Positions 35,645 through 43,501 of a DNA stretch of 64,000 nucleotides are shown here, in pieces; positions within the stretch are counted from its first letter, which is position 1, and each line of letters begins with the position of its first letter. This stretch comes from Ruminococcus sp. YRD2003. Its GTDB lineage: Bacteria; Bacillota; Clostridia; Oscillospirales; Ruminococcaceae. The translations under genes were made by a program, and so were the position numbers. Below the pieces are notes generated by a model. That model did no database searches and was not told the origin of the DNA. It saw only the letters and a list, made by a program, of their open reading frames with translations. The stretch is taken from the NCBI GenBank assembly GCA_900109435.1, contig FNZT01000003.1, forward strand, positions 310,001 through 374,000, given 5' to 3'.

Positions 35645-36544
35645 TTATTTCATGTGTACGTCAAGCTGTCCGTACGGTATCTCGATCCCGTTCTTGTCGA
35701 ACGCTTCCTTGACGTTTTCCAGAAGATCGTATCTTGTGGATATGTAATCGCTGTTTTTTACCCATACGAGCACGTCTATGTCTATCGAGCTCTCACCGTG
35801 TGCTCCCATCCTTACGACGGGACACGGTATCGACTGTATCTGCGGCTCGTTGTTTATTACCTCGCAGATCAGCGACTGCGCTTTTTTGAAGTCATCGGCG
35901 TAGCTTACCGAGATTTTCAGGTCTATCCTCCGAAGCGGACTTTCGGTGTAGTTTATCAGCTTTGCGTCCGAGACCTTGCCGTTGGGGATAAATGCTGTCT
36001 TGCCGTCAAATGTGTCAAGCTTGGTGTATAGTATGCTTATCGCGCGGACTGTGCCGACTGTTCCGTCTATCTCGATGATATCACCCGTAACAAAAGGCTT
36101 CGAGAAAAGGATTATGAAGCCTCCCGCAAGATTTGACAGGCAGGTCTGCAAGGCAAGGCTGACTGCAAGTCCTGCCGCTCCGAGAATGGTGATTATCGAC
36201 GATATCGGAACTTTCAGCACGGACAAAGCCATTACAAGTACGACCGTATACAGCCCTATCCTGATGACCGAAAGAAGAAAATTCTTCGCTCCAACTTCTA
36301 TCTTCGAGCGCTTCATCGCGCGGTCTATCAGCTTCGTTATCAGCTTTGTTACTCCATATCCGACTAAAATGATGATCAATGCAAATATTATCAGAGGCAG
36401 ATACTTTTTGAGATATTCACCCATTTTTGACATGATATCAGAGGCGATACCGACCTGCTCCTGTATGCTCTCAACTGCCGCGTTGACATCCGATGTCGTG
36501 ACTGATGCGTCAGATGAGGAGACAGTGACCGACGTAGTCTCCAT
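35645..36544 (-). CDS. small-conductance mechanosensitive channel (MscS family)
   Basis: 299-residue channel that releases solutes on hypo-osmotic shock. Three membrane helices lie in ~45-150; the third, pore-lining region reads GAAGLAVSLALQTCLSNLAGG, with the Ala/Gly pattern of MscS TM3. It is followed by GFIILFSKPFVTGDIIEIDGTVG and the cytoplasmic vestibule. The Ser/Thr-rich N-terminal tail (TTSVTVSSSDASVTT) is unusual. The ATG at 36544 is chosen for its distance to gggag; an in-frame TTG three codons upstream is closer than usual. First gene of the chain, read from up to three tandem promoters. Confidence 0.92.
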   Translation of the reverse strand: METTSVTVSSSDASVTTSDVNAAVESIQEQVGIASDIMSKMGEYLKKYLPLIIFALIIILVGYGVTKLITKLIDRAMKRSKIEVGAKNFLLSVIRIGLYTVVLVMALSVLKVPISSIITILGAAGLAVSLALQTCLSNLAGGFIILFSKPFVTGDIIEIDGTVGTVRAISILYTKLDTFDGKTAFIPNGKVSDAKLINYTESPLRRIDLKISVSYADDFKKAQSLICEVINNEPQIQSIPCPVVRMGAHGESSIDIDVLVWVKNSDYISTRYDLLENVKEAFDKNGIEIPYGQLDVHMK

Positions 36545-36574
36545 TATTATCAACTCCCGAAAAAACTTATTTTC

Positions 36575-36603
36575 ATTATAACATATATTTACAGAAATAG
36601 CAA
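36575..36603 (-). promoter_or_regulatory. mscS promoter P1 (inside repeat copy 1)
   Basis: Minus strand: -35 TTGCTA (36598-36603), 17-bp spacer, -10 TATAAT (36575-36580). Nearest to the mscS start and the best match of the three. Confidence 0.8.
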
Positions 36604-36667
36604 GCCGCGCGGGAGAATCTTCCGTTTTTTTCAGCTTTGCCGCGAAACCGGAGGCGGCGACACGCCG

Positions 36668-36696
36668 CTTATAACATATATTTACAGAAATAGCAA
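36668..36696 (-). promoter_or_regulatory. promoter-like site P2 (repeat copy 2)
   Basis: Minus strand: TTGCTA (36691-36696), 17-bp spacer, TATAAG (36668-36673). The -10 is one base off consensus because it abuts the GC-rich part of the repeat. Confidence 0.55.
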
Positions 36697-36759
36697 GCCG
36701 CGCGAGGGAATCTTCCGTTTTTTCAGCTTTGCCGCGAAACCGGAGGCGGCGACACGCCG

Positions 36760-36788
36760 CTTATAACATATTATTCTAATAATAGCAA
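36760..36788 (-). promoter_or_regulatory. promoter-like site P3 (repeat copy 3)
   Basis: Minus strand: TTGCTA (36783-36788), 17-bp spacer, TATAAG (36760-36765). Spacer sequence differs from copies 1 and 2, but both hexamers and the spacing are kept. Confidence 0.5.
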
Positions 36789-36881
36789 GCCGCGCGGGGA
36801 TTTTTTGCCGATTTATTTCGGATAGACATTCGATTTATTCATGGTAATATGTGTGACCATAACTAAATTGTTGTCTTTCAT

Positions 36882-36919
36882 AAAAAAATTCGCGGCTCAG
36901 TAAAACTGAACCGCGAATC
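36882..36919 (-). terminator. intrinsic terminator of tRNA-Arg
   Basis: Minus strand: stem attcgcggttcag / ctgagccgcgaat around a four-base loop, then seven T residues (a run on the plus strand, 36882-36888). Confidence 0.9.
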
Positions 36920-36939
36920 TTGTTGCGGGGGTAAACCGC

Positions 36940-37016
36940 TGGCGTCCCAAAGAGGAGTCGAACCTCCGGCCTACTGCTTAGGAGGCAGTCGCTCTATCCT
37001 ACTGAGCTATTGGGAC
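36940..37016 (-). tRNA. tRNA-Arg (anticodon CCT)
   Basis: Reading the minus strand: acceptor 5' GTCCCAA pairs with TTGGGAC; the D arm follows; the anticodon stem ACTGC/GCAGT holds loop CTCCTAA, giving anticodon CCT for AGG codons; the T arm is CGGAGGTTCGACTCCTC-like. A CCA end is encoded (36940-36942). Ends in its own terminator. No neighbouring tRNAs. Confidence 0.96.
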
Positions 37017-37216
37017 ATCTTTAATATTTTACCACATTTTACTCCGCTTTGCAAGCTAATTCCTTTATTTTTATTTTTTAATTATCTCATCTGCCTCTAC
37101 GCAGTTCGCCCGCCTTGCTCTTTCCGCCTGTATTTTCGTAACATCGCCCGATATCTGTCGGATGAGGCAGTATCCGAATACGTTGGGACGGATACTGTAA
37201 AAATTCACGTTCACTG

Positions 37217-37245
37217 TTGCATTTACGGTTGATTTCTGCTATAAT
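37217..37245 (+). promoter_or_regulatory. promoter of the HD-GYP gene
   Basis: -35 TTGCAT (37217-37222), 17-bp spacer, -10 TATAAT (37240-37245). It leaves an untranslated leader of about 148 bases. Confidence 0.78.
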
Positions 37246-37251
37246 TAATGT

Positions 37252-37399
37252 GTCCCCAATAGCCGCCTTTGGTCGGTTATTGTCACGAACTTCGCTCGGG
37301 GAGCGCAAATCCTTTAATCTGATGAAGTTGAGCAGACTTTTTTATTTTTACAGCTTCACTGCGTACTCGGCAATATTTCCGCGAAAGGAGGGCTGCGGC
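37252..37399 (+). ncRNA. structured 5' leader of the HD-GYP gene, possible riboswitch/attenuator
   Basis: Two clear hairpins: aatagccg with cggttatt (37258-37265/37274-37281) and cgctc with gagcg (37293-37297/37301-37305). A weaker tctg/caga hairpin (37319-37322/37333-37336) runs straight into cttttttattttt, like an attenuator terminator. The tgaagttg strand of that hairpin can instead pair with cagcttca a little downstream, a mutually exclusive fold. No known riboswitch class is recognised. The span contains no gene. Confidence 0.4.
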
Positions 37400-39109
37400 T
37401 TGGTAGCGGCTTATTATTCCGTTCTTTTTCTGCTCTCGATTGTTTTTCTTGTAGTCTACGTTTTTATGTGGCACAAGCACTTCGACATCACTCTGACAAT
37501 GATTTTCACATTCATTTCCATTTCTTGTCTCGGTTATGTGATGTATTCGCACTCAGAAACTATCGGCGAATCTATCCTTTCTAACAAGATCATCTACCTC
37601 GGCGCAAGTTTTCTGCAATACTTCATTATGCTCAGCATTCTGAATATGTGCGAGATAAAGCTGAGCAAATGCGTCAAAGACCTGCTTTTCATATGCTGTA
37701 TGGTCCTGTACGGCTCTGTCCTCTCCATCGGTCATACGACTATTTTCTATAAGAGCATCTCATTCTCAATAGTGGACGGGAATCCCGAGCTTACACGTGA
37801 ATACGGGTTCATGCATACTGTTTTCCTCGCGATGATCGTCCTATTCTTCATCATCAGCTTTGTCGCTATTATCTACAGCTTCTTCAAGAAGAAACAGATC
37901 CCGCGAAGCATAATCTATTTGCTCTTCCTGCCGTATGTCTTCTCGATACTCAGCTACTTTGTCGGCAGGACTCTCGTAAAAAAATTGGATATAATCCCCG
38001 TTGCTTACATTTTCGCAGAAGTCATTTACCTGCTTATCTCGTACCGTCTCTGCCTCTACGATATCGACGATACTGTCGTCGACTCTCTTGTTCAGAACGG
38101 CGAGACAGGCTTTATCGCTTTCGACCTCAAACAGCGGTATATCGGCTCTAATGAAACAGCTAAAAAAATTCTTCCCGTGCTCGGAGAGCTTTATGTCGAC
38201 GAGAGGATAAATAATGAGAAGGCAAGCAATATCCTCGGCTGGCTCTCCTCCTTTACAAAAAATGTGTACGAGCACGAATTCATTCACGAACTTCACTCGG
38301 AAAGTGATCCTGCCTCAGACAGGATCTATATCGCGAATGTCAGCTACCTCTACGACGGTGTTAAAAAACGCGGATATATGGTCACTCTGACTGATGACAC
38401 CCAGAACAGAAAATATATTCAGCTCCTCGATCACTATAACGAGGACCTGCAAAATGAAGTAGACGAAAAAACTCGTCATATAGTGGAAATGCACGACAAC
38501 CTCATCATGAGCCTTGCGGCTATGGTCGAGAGCCGTGACAACTCCACGGGCGGGCATATCAAACGAACAAGCATCGGCGTCCGCATTCTTATCGACGAGA
38601 TTCAGAAAAGCGGAAAAATGCACCTCTCGGACGAATTCTGCCGCAATATCATCAAGGCTGCTCCTATGCATGACCTTGGAAAAATTGCCGTTGATGACGC
38701 TGTTCTCCGCAAGCCCGGGCGCTTCACTCCCGAGGAATTCGAGAAGATGAAGCACCACTCCGCCGAGGGAGCACGCGTGATACATGAGATACTGCTTAAG
38801 ACCGACGACGAATCATTCAAGCTCATCGCCGAGAATGTCGCTCACTATCACCATGAACGCTGGGACGGCTCGGGGTACCCCGACGGTCTGACAGGCGAAA
38901 ATATCCCCATTGAAGCCCGTATCATGGCTATTGCCGATGTTTACGACGCTCTTGTCAGCAAACGCGTTTACAAGGACAGTATGTCTTTTGAAAAAGCTAA
39001 CGATATCATCACAAGCGGTATGGGGTCGCAGTTTGACCCGAGCCTCGAACCTTACTACAAGAGCGCTCGTCCGCGGCTTGAAGCCTACTACAACAGCATC
39101 GACCACTGA
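37400..39109 (+). CDS. 7TM sensor HD-GYP protein (cyclic-di-GMP phosphodiesterase)
   Basis: 569-residue membrane protein. Seven hydrophobic helices (~1-220) resemble the 7TM histidine-kinase N-terminal sensor. A PAS-like segment with a coiled region (~225-350) follows. The C-terminal HD-GYP domain shows HDLGKIAVDDAVLRKPG, HHSAEGARV, HYHHERWDGSGYPDGL and ARIMAIADVYDALVS. HD-GYP enzymes hydrolyse c-di-GMP. The start is TTG at 37400, chosen because AAAGGAGG (37384-37391) is 8 bases away; the open frame upstream overlaps promoter and leader. Terminator follows. Confidence 0.88.
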   Translation: MVAAYYSVLFLLSIVFLVVYVFMWHKHFDITLTMIFTFISISCLGYVMYSHSETIGESILSNKIIYLGASFLQYFIMLSILNMCEIKLSKCVKDLLFICCMVLYGSVLSIGHTTIFYKSISFSIVDGNPELTREYGFMHTVFLAMIVLFFIISFVAIIYSFFKKKQIPRSIIYLLFLPYVFSILSYFVGRTLVKKLDIIPVAYIFAEVIYLLISYRLCLYDIDDTVVDSLVQNGETGFIAFDLKQRYIGSNETAKKILPVLGELYVDERINNEKASNILGWLSSFTKNVYEHEFIHELHSESDPASDRIYIANVSYLYDGVKKRGYMVTLTDDTQNRKYIQLLDHYNEDLQNEVDEKTRHIVEMHDNLIMSLAAMVESRDNSTGGHIKRTSIGVRILIDEIQKSGKMHLSDEFCRNIIKAAPMHDLGKIAVDDAVLRKPGRFTPEEFEKMKHHSAEGARVIHEILLKTDDESFKLIAENVAHYHHERWDGSGYPDGLTGENIPIEARIMAIADVYDALVSKRVYKDSMSFEKANDIITSGMGSQFDPSLEPYYKSARPRLEAYYNSIDH

Positions 39110-39138
39110 CAGCCCGTTTTGGTTCTCAACATACGTAA

Positions 39139-39178
39139 AAGGGAGCTCCTTTCCGCAAGGAGCTCCCTTATTTTTTCT
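39139..39178. terminator. bidirectional terminator between the HD-GYP gene and pfkA
   Basis: Stem gggagctcctt / aaggagctccc (39141-39151 with 39157-39167), T run on the plus side and cccttttac on the minus side. Confidence 0.88.
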
Positions 39179-39210
39179 CTTATCATTCAGGCTCTTCAGA
39201 GTGCCTGTGT

Positions 39211-40293
39211 TCAGTCTCCGAAAGAAACTCCGATATCACGAGCCGCTATAACAAGGTGGTTCTCGGTATCTACGAACTTCGTCTTTCCTGCTACATCTTC
39301 AAGCTTGTTGGATGTTATCTTGTTGCCTATCTTGGCAACTGTCCTGCCGTATTTCTCCTGCGCGATGAGATATGCTGCGTGAACTCCGAACTGTGTGGAA
39401 AGAATACGGTCATATGCGCTCGGAGCACCGCCGCGGAGCATATGTCCAGGTACGCAGACTCTTGCTTCAATTCCTGTATTCTCCTGTATCTGAGCAGCGA
39501 TACGTCCTGTGGCTGTGATTATTCCAGCTTCCGCACGCTTCTTGGCACGCTCCTTCTTCTTGAGCTTTGCCTCTGCAACATCAAATGCTCCTTCAGCTAC
39601 GGCGAGGATAGAGAATGTCTTGCCCGATGCGCTTCTTGCCATTACTGCTTCGCAGACCTTGTCGATATCGTACGGTATCTCGGGGATAATGATTATATCC
39701 GCTCCGCCTGCGATACCTGCATTAAGCGTGAGCCAGCCAGCTTTATTGCCCATTATCTCGCATACGAGTATGCGGCTGTGGCTCGCGGCTGTTGTGTGCA
39801 GACGGTCGATAACATCGGTCGCGATGTCTACAGCAGTATGGAAGCCGAATGTAACGTCTGTTCCGTAGATGTCGTTGTCTATGGTCTTGGGCAGTCCGAT
39901 GACGTTAAGTCCCTCGTCGGAAAGGAGCTTTGAAGTCTTATGTGTGCCGTTGCCGCCGAGAGTCAGCAGGCAGTCAAGCTTCTGCTTCTTGTAAGTGTCC
40001 TTCATATTCTTGACCTTGTCGATGTTGTCCTCGCCTATGACCTGCATCATCTTGAACGGCTGGCGCTTTGTTCCGAAAATAGTTCCGCCCTGAGTAAGAA
40101 TACCCGAAAATGCGGATGGTGACATATCCTTGCAGAGATTATTGATAAGTCCGTAGTAGCCGTTGGATATGCCGACTATCTCGACGTTGTCCTCGCCGAA
40201 ACGCTCGTAGCAAGCCTTTGCTACACCTCTGATGGTCGCGTTAAGTCCAGGACAGTCGCCGCCGCTTGTGAGAATGCCGATTCGTCTTTTCAT
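39211..40293 (-). CDS. pfkA: 6-phosphofructokinase with mixed ATP/PPi signature
   Basis: 360-residue phosphofructokinase of glycolysis. Seen: GGDCPGLNATIRG at the N-terminus, LTLGGNGTHKT at the phosphoryl-donor site, GLPKTIDNDI, and MGNKAGWLT. The residue equal to E. coli Asp103 is Asn115; Gly116 (like Gly104) suggests ATP as donor; Lys136 (Gly124 in E. coli) is usual in PPi enzymes. The donor is therefore undecided. Start at 40293 with acggagg. It lies 40 bases after the GGDEF-EAL gene and may be co-transcribed. Confidence 0.9.
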   Translation of the reverse strand: MKRRIGILTSGGDCPGLNATIRGVAKACYERFGEDNVEIVGISNGYYGLINNLCKDMSPSAFSGILTQGGTIFGTKRQPFKMMQVIGEDNIDKVKNMKDTYKKQKLDCLLTLGGNGTHKTSKLLSDEGLNVIGLPKTIDNDIYGTDVTFGFHTAVDIATDVIDRLHTTAASHSRILVCEIMGNKAGWLTLNAGIAGGADIIIIPEIPYDIDKVCEAVMARSASGKTFSILAVAEGAFDVAEAKLKKKERAKKRAEAGIITATGRIAAQIQENTGIEARVCVPGHMLRGGAPSAYDRILSTQFGVHAAYLIAQEKYGRTVAKIGNKITSNKLEDVAGKTKFVDTENHLVIAARDIGVSFGD

Positions 40294-40333
40294 AATTTCA
40301 TACCTCCGTCTTTTATTGTTATAAACTGTTTTT

Positions 40334-42562
40334 TCAGTAGTGTACCCCAGAGTTGTGCTCAAAGAATTCCTCCAGCTTGTTTGCGGGCATGGGCTTTCCG
40401 TAGAGATAGCCCTGACCGTAGTCGCATCCTGCCTGTCGGAGGATATCCTCCTGACCTGTGTTCTCTATACCCTCCGCGATAGTCTCGATACGCTTGGACT
40501 TTGCGATACGTATGACTGCGGATACTATCTCATATGCGATATTGTCATGCTGGATATCGGTGATGAAGGAGCGGTCGAGCTTCAACAGCGTTATCGGGAG
40601 TATCTGCAAATAGCTCAGTGACGAGTAGCCTGTGCCGAAATCGTCCATTGCAAGCTTTACGCCGAGGTCGCGGAGCTTGTTCATCTGTGCGACCGCGAAG
40701 TCGATATCGCTGAGGGCGAGAGTCTCGGTGAGTTCGACCTCGAGCCACTGCGGGTCAAGCCCCGACATCGCGAGAGCGTCGAGGACCTTTTCCTTCAGGT
40801 CGTTCTGGTAAAAATCAGTGGATGTGAAGTTTATGGACATTACTATATTCGGATAGCCCATTTTCTGCCACAGCTTGTTCTGGCGGCATCCCTCGTTAAG
40901 CACGAATTCGCTTATCCTGCCGATGAGGTGAGAGCTCTCTGCGATAGGTACAAAGGAATCGGGCTTTATGACTGTACCGTCGGGTTTTATCCAGCGGATA
41001 AGTGCTTCCACACCGATTATCTTTCCTGTTTTGAGGTCTATCTTCGGCTGATAATAGAGCTGGAGCTCGTTGTGGTCGATAGCGAGTGCAAGCGACTTCT
41101 CGAGCTCGGTATTGCCGATTATGGAATCATGCATACTCGGCTCGTAGCCGTAAATACTGCTGTTGTTCGCGTCGCCTGATTTAAGGGCGAATTCCGCGTG
41201 CTCCATGACGTCGAGGAAGGAGTTGCCGTCGTCGGGAAGCTTTGAAAAGCCTGCCGAGCAGCTAAGGTTTATTGCTGCAAAATCGTCTACCGCAAGCTTG
41301 GCGAACTCGTCCTGTATGGTCTTGGCAGTTCGTATCGGGAGCTCGTCGTCTCCGTAATCGCGAAGCACGAGCGCGAAGTTGTCGCCGCTTATTCGTGCCG
41401 CAAGACCTCCGGGAGTTACAAATTTATAAAGGATGTGAGCAAAGTTCTTGAGGATATAGTTTCCATTCGTGTAGCCGCAGGTATCGTTGATGATGTGGAA
41501 TCTGTCGATATCAAGAACAATTATCCAGTAGGAATAATTGAGCAGACGGCTGCATTCGTAGGTCTTTTGTCCGATATCCATGAGCTTGTTGCGGTTCGCT
41601 ATCTCGGTGACTTCGTCGATATAGGCAAGGCGCTCGATGAGTATGTCCTTCTCGTGCTCCTGTGTGATATCAAGCAGAGCTCCGCCGAAAAGGGAGAGCG
41701 TATTTGCGGATGCTTCTATCGACTTGTAACGGAAGGAATACCAGCGGAATGCCGAACCGTTGAGCGATTTTATGCGGAGCTCAACGTTCTGCACCTCGGA
41801 ACTCTCGGTCTCGCCCGATTTTACAGCTCTGTCAAACTGTATGCGGTCATTCGGGTGGATAAGCGAACGGAGCGTTCCTACGTCGATGCTGCTCGCTGTA
41901 AGTCCGAGTGCCTCCATCGCGATCGATGATACGATGAACTTCTTGCGGTCGGTCGTCATCATTACGCCGATCTCGGCAAGGTCCATGGATGTGTTGAAGA
42001 AATCGTTGGCGCTGTCGAGGTTGACCTGCATCTTCTTCATCTCGGTCAGATTGAAGCCTGTACTGAGATATACACAGTTCTTCTTGCGCTTCTTGACAAC
42101 AGAAGTGCTCCATGCTATAGTTATGAGCTTGTCCTCTGATGTGAGGAAGTGAGCTTCGTGGGAGCCTATCTCCGTGATATGCATGAAGCTCTCGTCAGTA
42201 AGGTCGGGCAGCTCGAACGCCTTCCCGAGCATTTCCTTCTCGTTATATTTGTCGTTCCCGATACCGAGCAGGTCACGGATACGCTTGTTCATCGCCACAT
42301 ACGAAAAATCATCGGTCCAGATGATTATCTCGGTGTTGAGCGTCTCGGTTATCTTTGCGAAGTCCTCAGCGTCAACAGAGGTCTTGAGCTTGCCGTACAT
42401 CTTGCTGATGAGATATACTATAACGGAAAGGGATACGATTGTTACAAGATAGATTATGATGACAGCGACGGTCTGCTCGGGCCGAAGAAATGCGTAGAAT
42501 ACGACCAGTGCTGTTGCAAGTGCGATGACTATCGCAGCTGCAAGCGGGTTCCCTGCCTTCAT
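40334..42562 (-). CDS. PAS-PAS-GGDEF(degenerate)-EAL signalling protein
   Basis: 742-residue membrane protein: two helices (~8-55), two PAS domains (~65-170 and ~180-300), a GGDEF-type domain (~310-470) and an EAL domain (~485-735). The GGDEF motif reads SGDNF, so cyclase activity is probably lost. The EAL domain keeps VEALIRW, the MSINFTSTDF segment and MDDFGTGYSSLSYL with KLD, so c-di-GMP hydrolysis is likely. The degenerate domain may sense GTP. Start with ggggag upstream. It reads from its own consensus promoter. Confidence 0.9.
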   Translation of the reverse strand: MKAGNPLAAAIVIALATALVVFYAFLRPEQTVAVIIIYLVTIVSLSVIVYLISKMYGKLKTSVDAEDFAKITETLNTEIIIWTDDFSYVAMNKRIRDLLGIGNDKYNEKEMLGKAFELPDLTDESFMHITEIGSHEAHFLTSEDKLITIAWSTSVVKKRKKNCVYLSTGFNLTEMKKMQVNLDSANDFFNTSMDLAEIGVMMTTDRKKFIVSSIAMEALGLTASSIDVGTLRSLIHPNDRIQFDRAVKSGETESSEVQNVELRIKSLNGSAFRWYSFRYKSIEASANTLSLFGGALLDITQEHEKDILIERLAYIDEVTEIANRNKLMDIGQKTYECSRLLNYSYWIIVLDIDRFHIINDTCGYTNGNYILKNFAHILYKFVTPGGLAARISGDNFALVLRDYGDDELPIRTAKTIQDEFAKLAVDDFAAINLSCSAGFSKLPDDGNSFLDVMEHAEFALKSGDANNSSIYGYEPSMHDSIIGNTELEKSLALAIDHNELQLYYQPKIDLKTGKIIGVEALIRWIKPDGTVIKPDSFVPIAESSHLIGRISEFVLNEGCRQNKLWQKMGYPNIVMSINFTSTDFYQNDLKEKVLDALAMSGLDPQWLEVELTETLALSDIDFAVAQMNKLRDLGVKLAMDDFGTGYSSLSYLQILPITLLKLDRSFITDIQHDNIAYEIVSAVIRIAKSKRIETIAEGIENTGQEDILRQAGCDYGQGYLYGKPMPANKLEEFFEHNSGVHY

Positions 42563-42616
42563 TTTCTATCACTCCCCTAACTGTAATATTTTGGAAAGAT
42601 ATTCCCATTCGTTTTC

Positions 42617-42645
42617 ATTATAGCAAATTTACACTAAATTGTCAA
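42617..42645 (-). promoter_or_regulatory. promoter of the GGDEF-EAL gene
   Basis: Minus strand: -35 TTGACA (42640-42645), 17-bp spacer, -10 TATAAT (42617-42622), full consensus. Confidence 0.85.
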
Positions 42646-42753
42646 TAATTTTTTTGCCGATACGATACATCTTCTATAAAATTATCTCTCGCTAACATAA
42701 AAGTATCACAGTATATACACCTTTGCCGTTTATACTTTTCTTGAATTATATTT

Positions 42754-42788
42754 AAACTGTTGCTATTTTCAGTCGATTGTGTTATACT
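42754..42788 (+). promoter_or_regulatory. promoter of the two-component operon, TTGCTATTTTC class
   Basis: -35 TTGCTA (42760-42765), 17-bp spacer, -10 TATACT (42783-42788), TG upstream of the -10. The block aaactgttgctattttcag (42754-42772) is identical to 4390-4408. Confidence 0.72.
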
Positions 42789-42823
42789 TATACTTGATGA
42801 TATCAGAACGGAGGACTATTATC

Positions 42824-43501
42824 ATGCCACACATCCTTATCGTTGACGACGAAGTCAATATCCGAAAAGTTGTACGGGAATATGCCGAATTCGAGGGCTA
42901 CGACATCACCGAAGCCGAAAACGGCATGGAAGCCGTCAGTCTATGCCATGAGAACGATTACGACCTCATTATCATGGACGTTATGATGCCGCGCCTTGAC
43001 GGCTATTCAGCCTGCAAGGAGATACACAAGACCAAGAATATCCCCGTTATCATGCTATCTGCACGCGGCGAGGAATACGACAAGCTGTTCGGCTTCGAGA
43101 TAGGCGTAGACGACTACGTTGTCAAGCCGTTTTCCCCCAAGGAGCTGATGGCACGCGTAAAGGTCGTGCTGAAGCGCAATAAGCCTTCTTCCGATCCTAA
43201 TCAGGCAGACAAGTTCGTATTCGAGGGGCTTGAGGTCGATATCTCGGGAAGAGAAGTCTACGTTAACGGTCAGAAGGCTTCGATGACTCCAAAAGAGTAC
43301 GACCTGCTTTTCTATCTCGTCCGCAACAAGAATATCGCCCTCTCACGCGACCAGCTGCTCGAAGAAGTGTGGGGCTACGATTTCTTCGGCGACGACAGAA
43401 CTGTCGACACTCACATCAAAATGCTCCGCAACAGCCTCGGCGAGTACAGGAAGTTCATCGTTACTCTGAGAGGAATGGGGTACAAGTTTGAAGCTGATTA
43501 A
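42824..43501 (+). CDS. OmpR/PhoB-family response regulator
   Basis: 225-residue transcription regulator. Receiver domain (~1-118) with VDDE, phospho-acceptor Asp in LIIMDVMMPRLDG and a Lys in VVKPFSPKEL. C-terminal winged helix (~130-225) with MTPKEYDLLFYLV, DQLLEEVWGYDF, RTVDTHIKMLR and GMGYKFE. Start at 42824 after cggagga. Overlaps the kinase gene by 14 bases, so it is coupled to it. The signal and target genes are unknown. Confidence 0.94.
   Translation: MPHILIVDDEVNIRKVVREYAEFEGYDITEAENGMEAVSLCHENDYDLIIMDVMMPRLDGYSACKEIHKTKNIPVIMLSARGEEYDKLFGFEIGVDDYVVKPFSPKELMARVKVVLKRNKPSSDPNQADKFVFEGLEVDISGREVYVNGQKASMTPKEYDLLFYLVRNKNIALSRDQLLEEVWGYDFFGDDRTVDTHIKMLRNSLGEYRKFIVTLRGMGYKFEAD

Larger units (their letters stand above)
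36576..36800. repeat. 93-bp direct tandem repeat, two full copies plus a partial third
   Basis: Copy 1 is 36576-36668 (93 bp), copy 2 36669-36760 (92 bp, nearly identical), copy 3 36761-36800 (partial, diverged in the AT part). Each unit joins an AT-rich segment to a GC-rich segment with gccgc/gcggc/gccgc arms that can form two alternative hairpins. On the minus strand every copy carries a -35/-10 pair 17 bp apart. No coding frame, no transposase. Confidence 0.92.

Noticed and set aside
36576..36800. CRISPR array
   Set aside because: Unit is 92-93 bp with no unique spacers and no cas genes; it is a direct tandem repeat.
37281..37320. GEMM-I c-di-GMP riboswitch
   Set aside because: Only short fragments (GTCACG, GCGCAAATCC) resemble the consensus; the second helix with its receptor is not found. 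Kept only as an unclassified leader.
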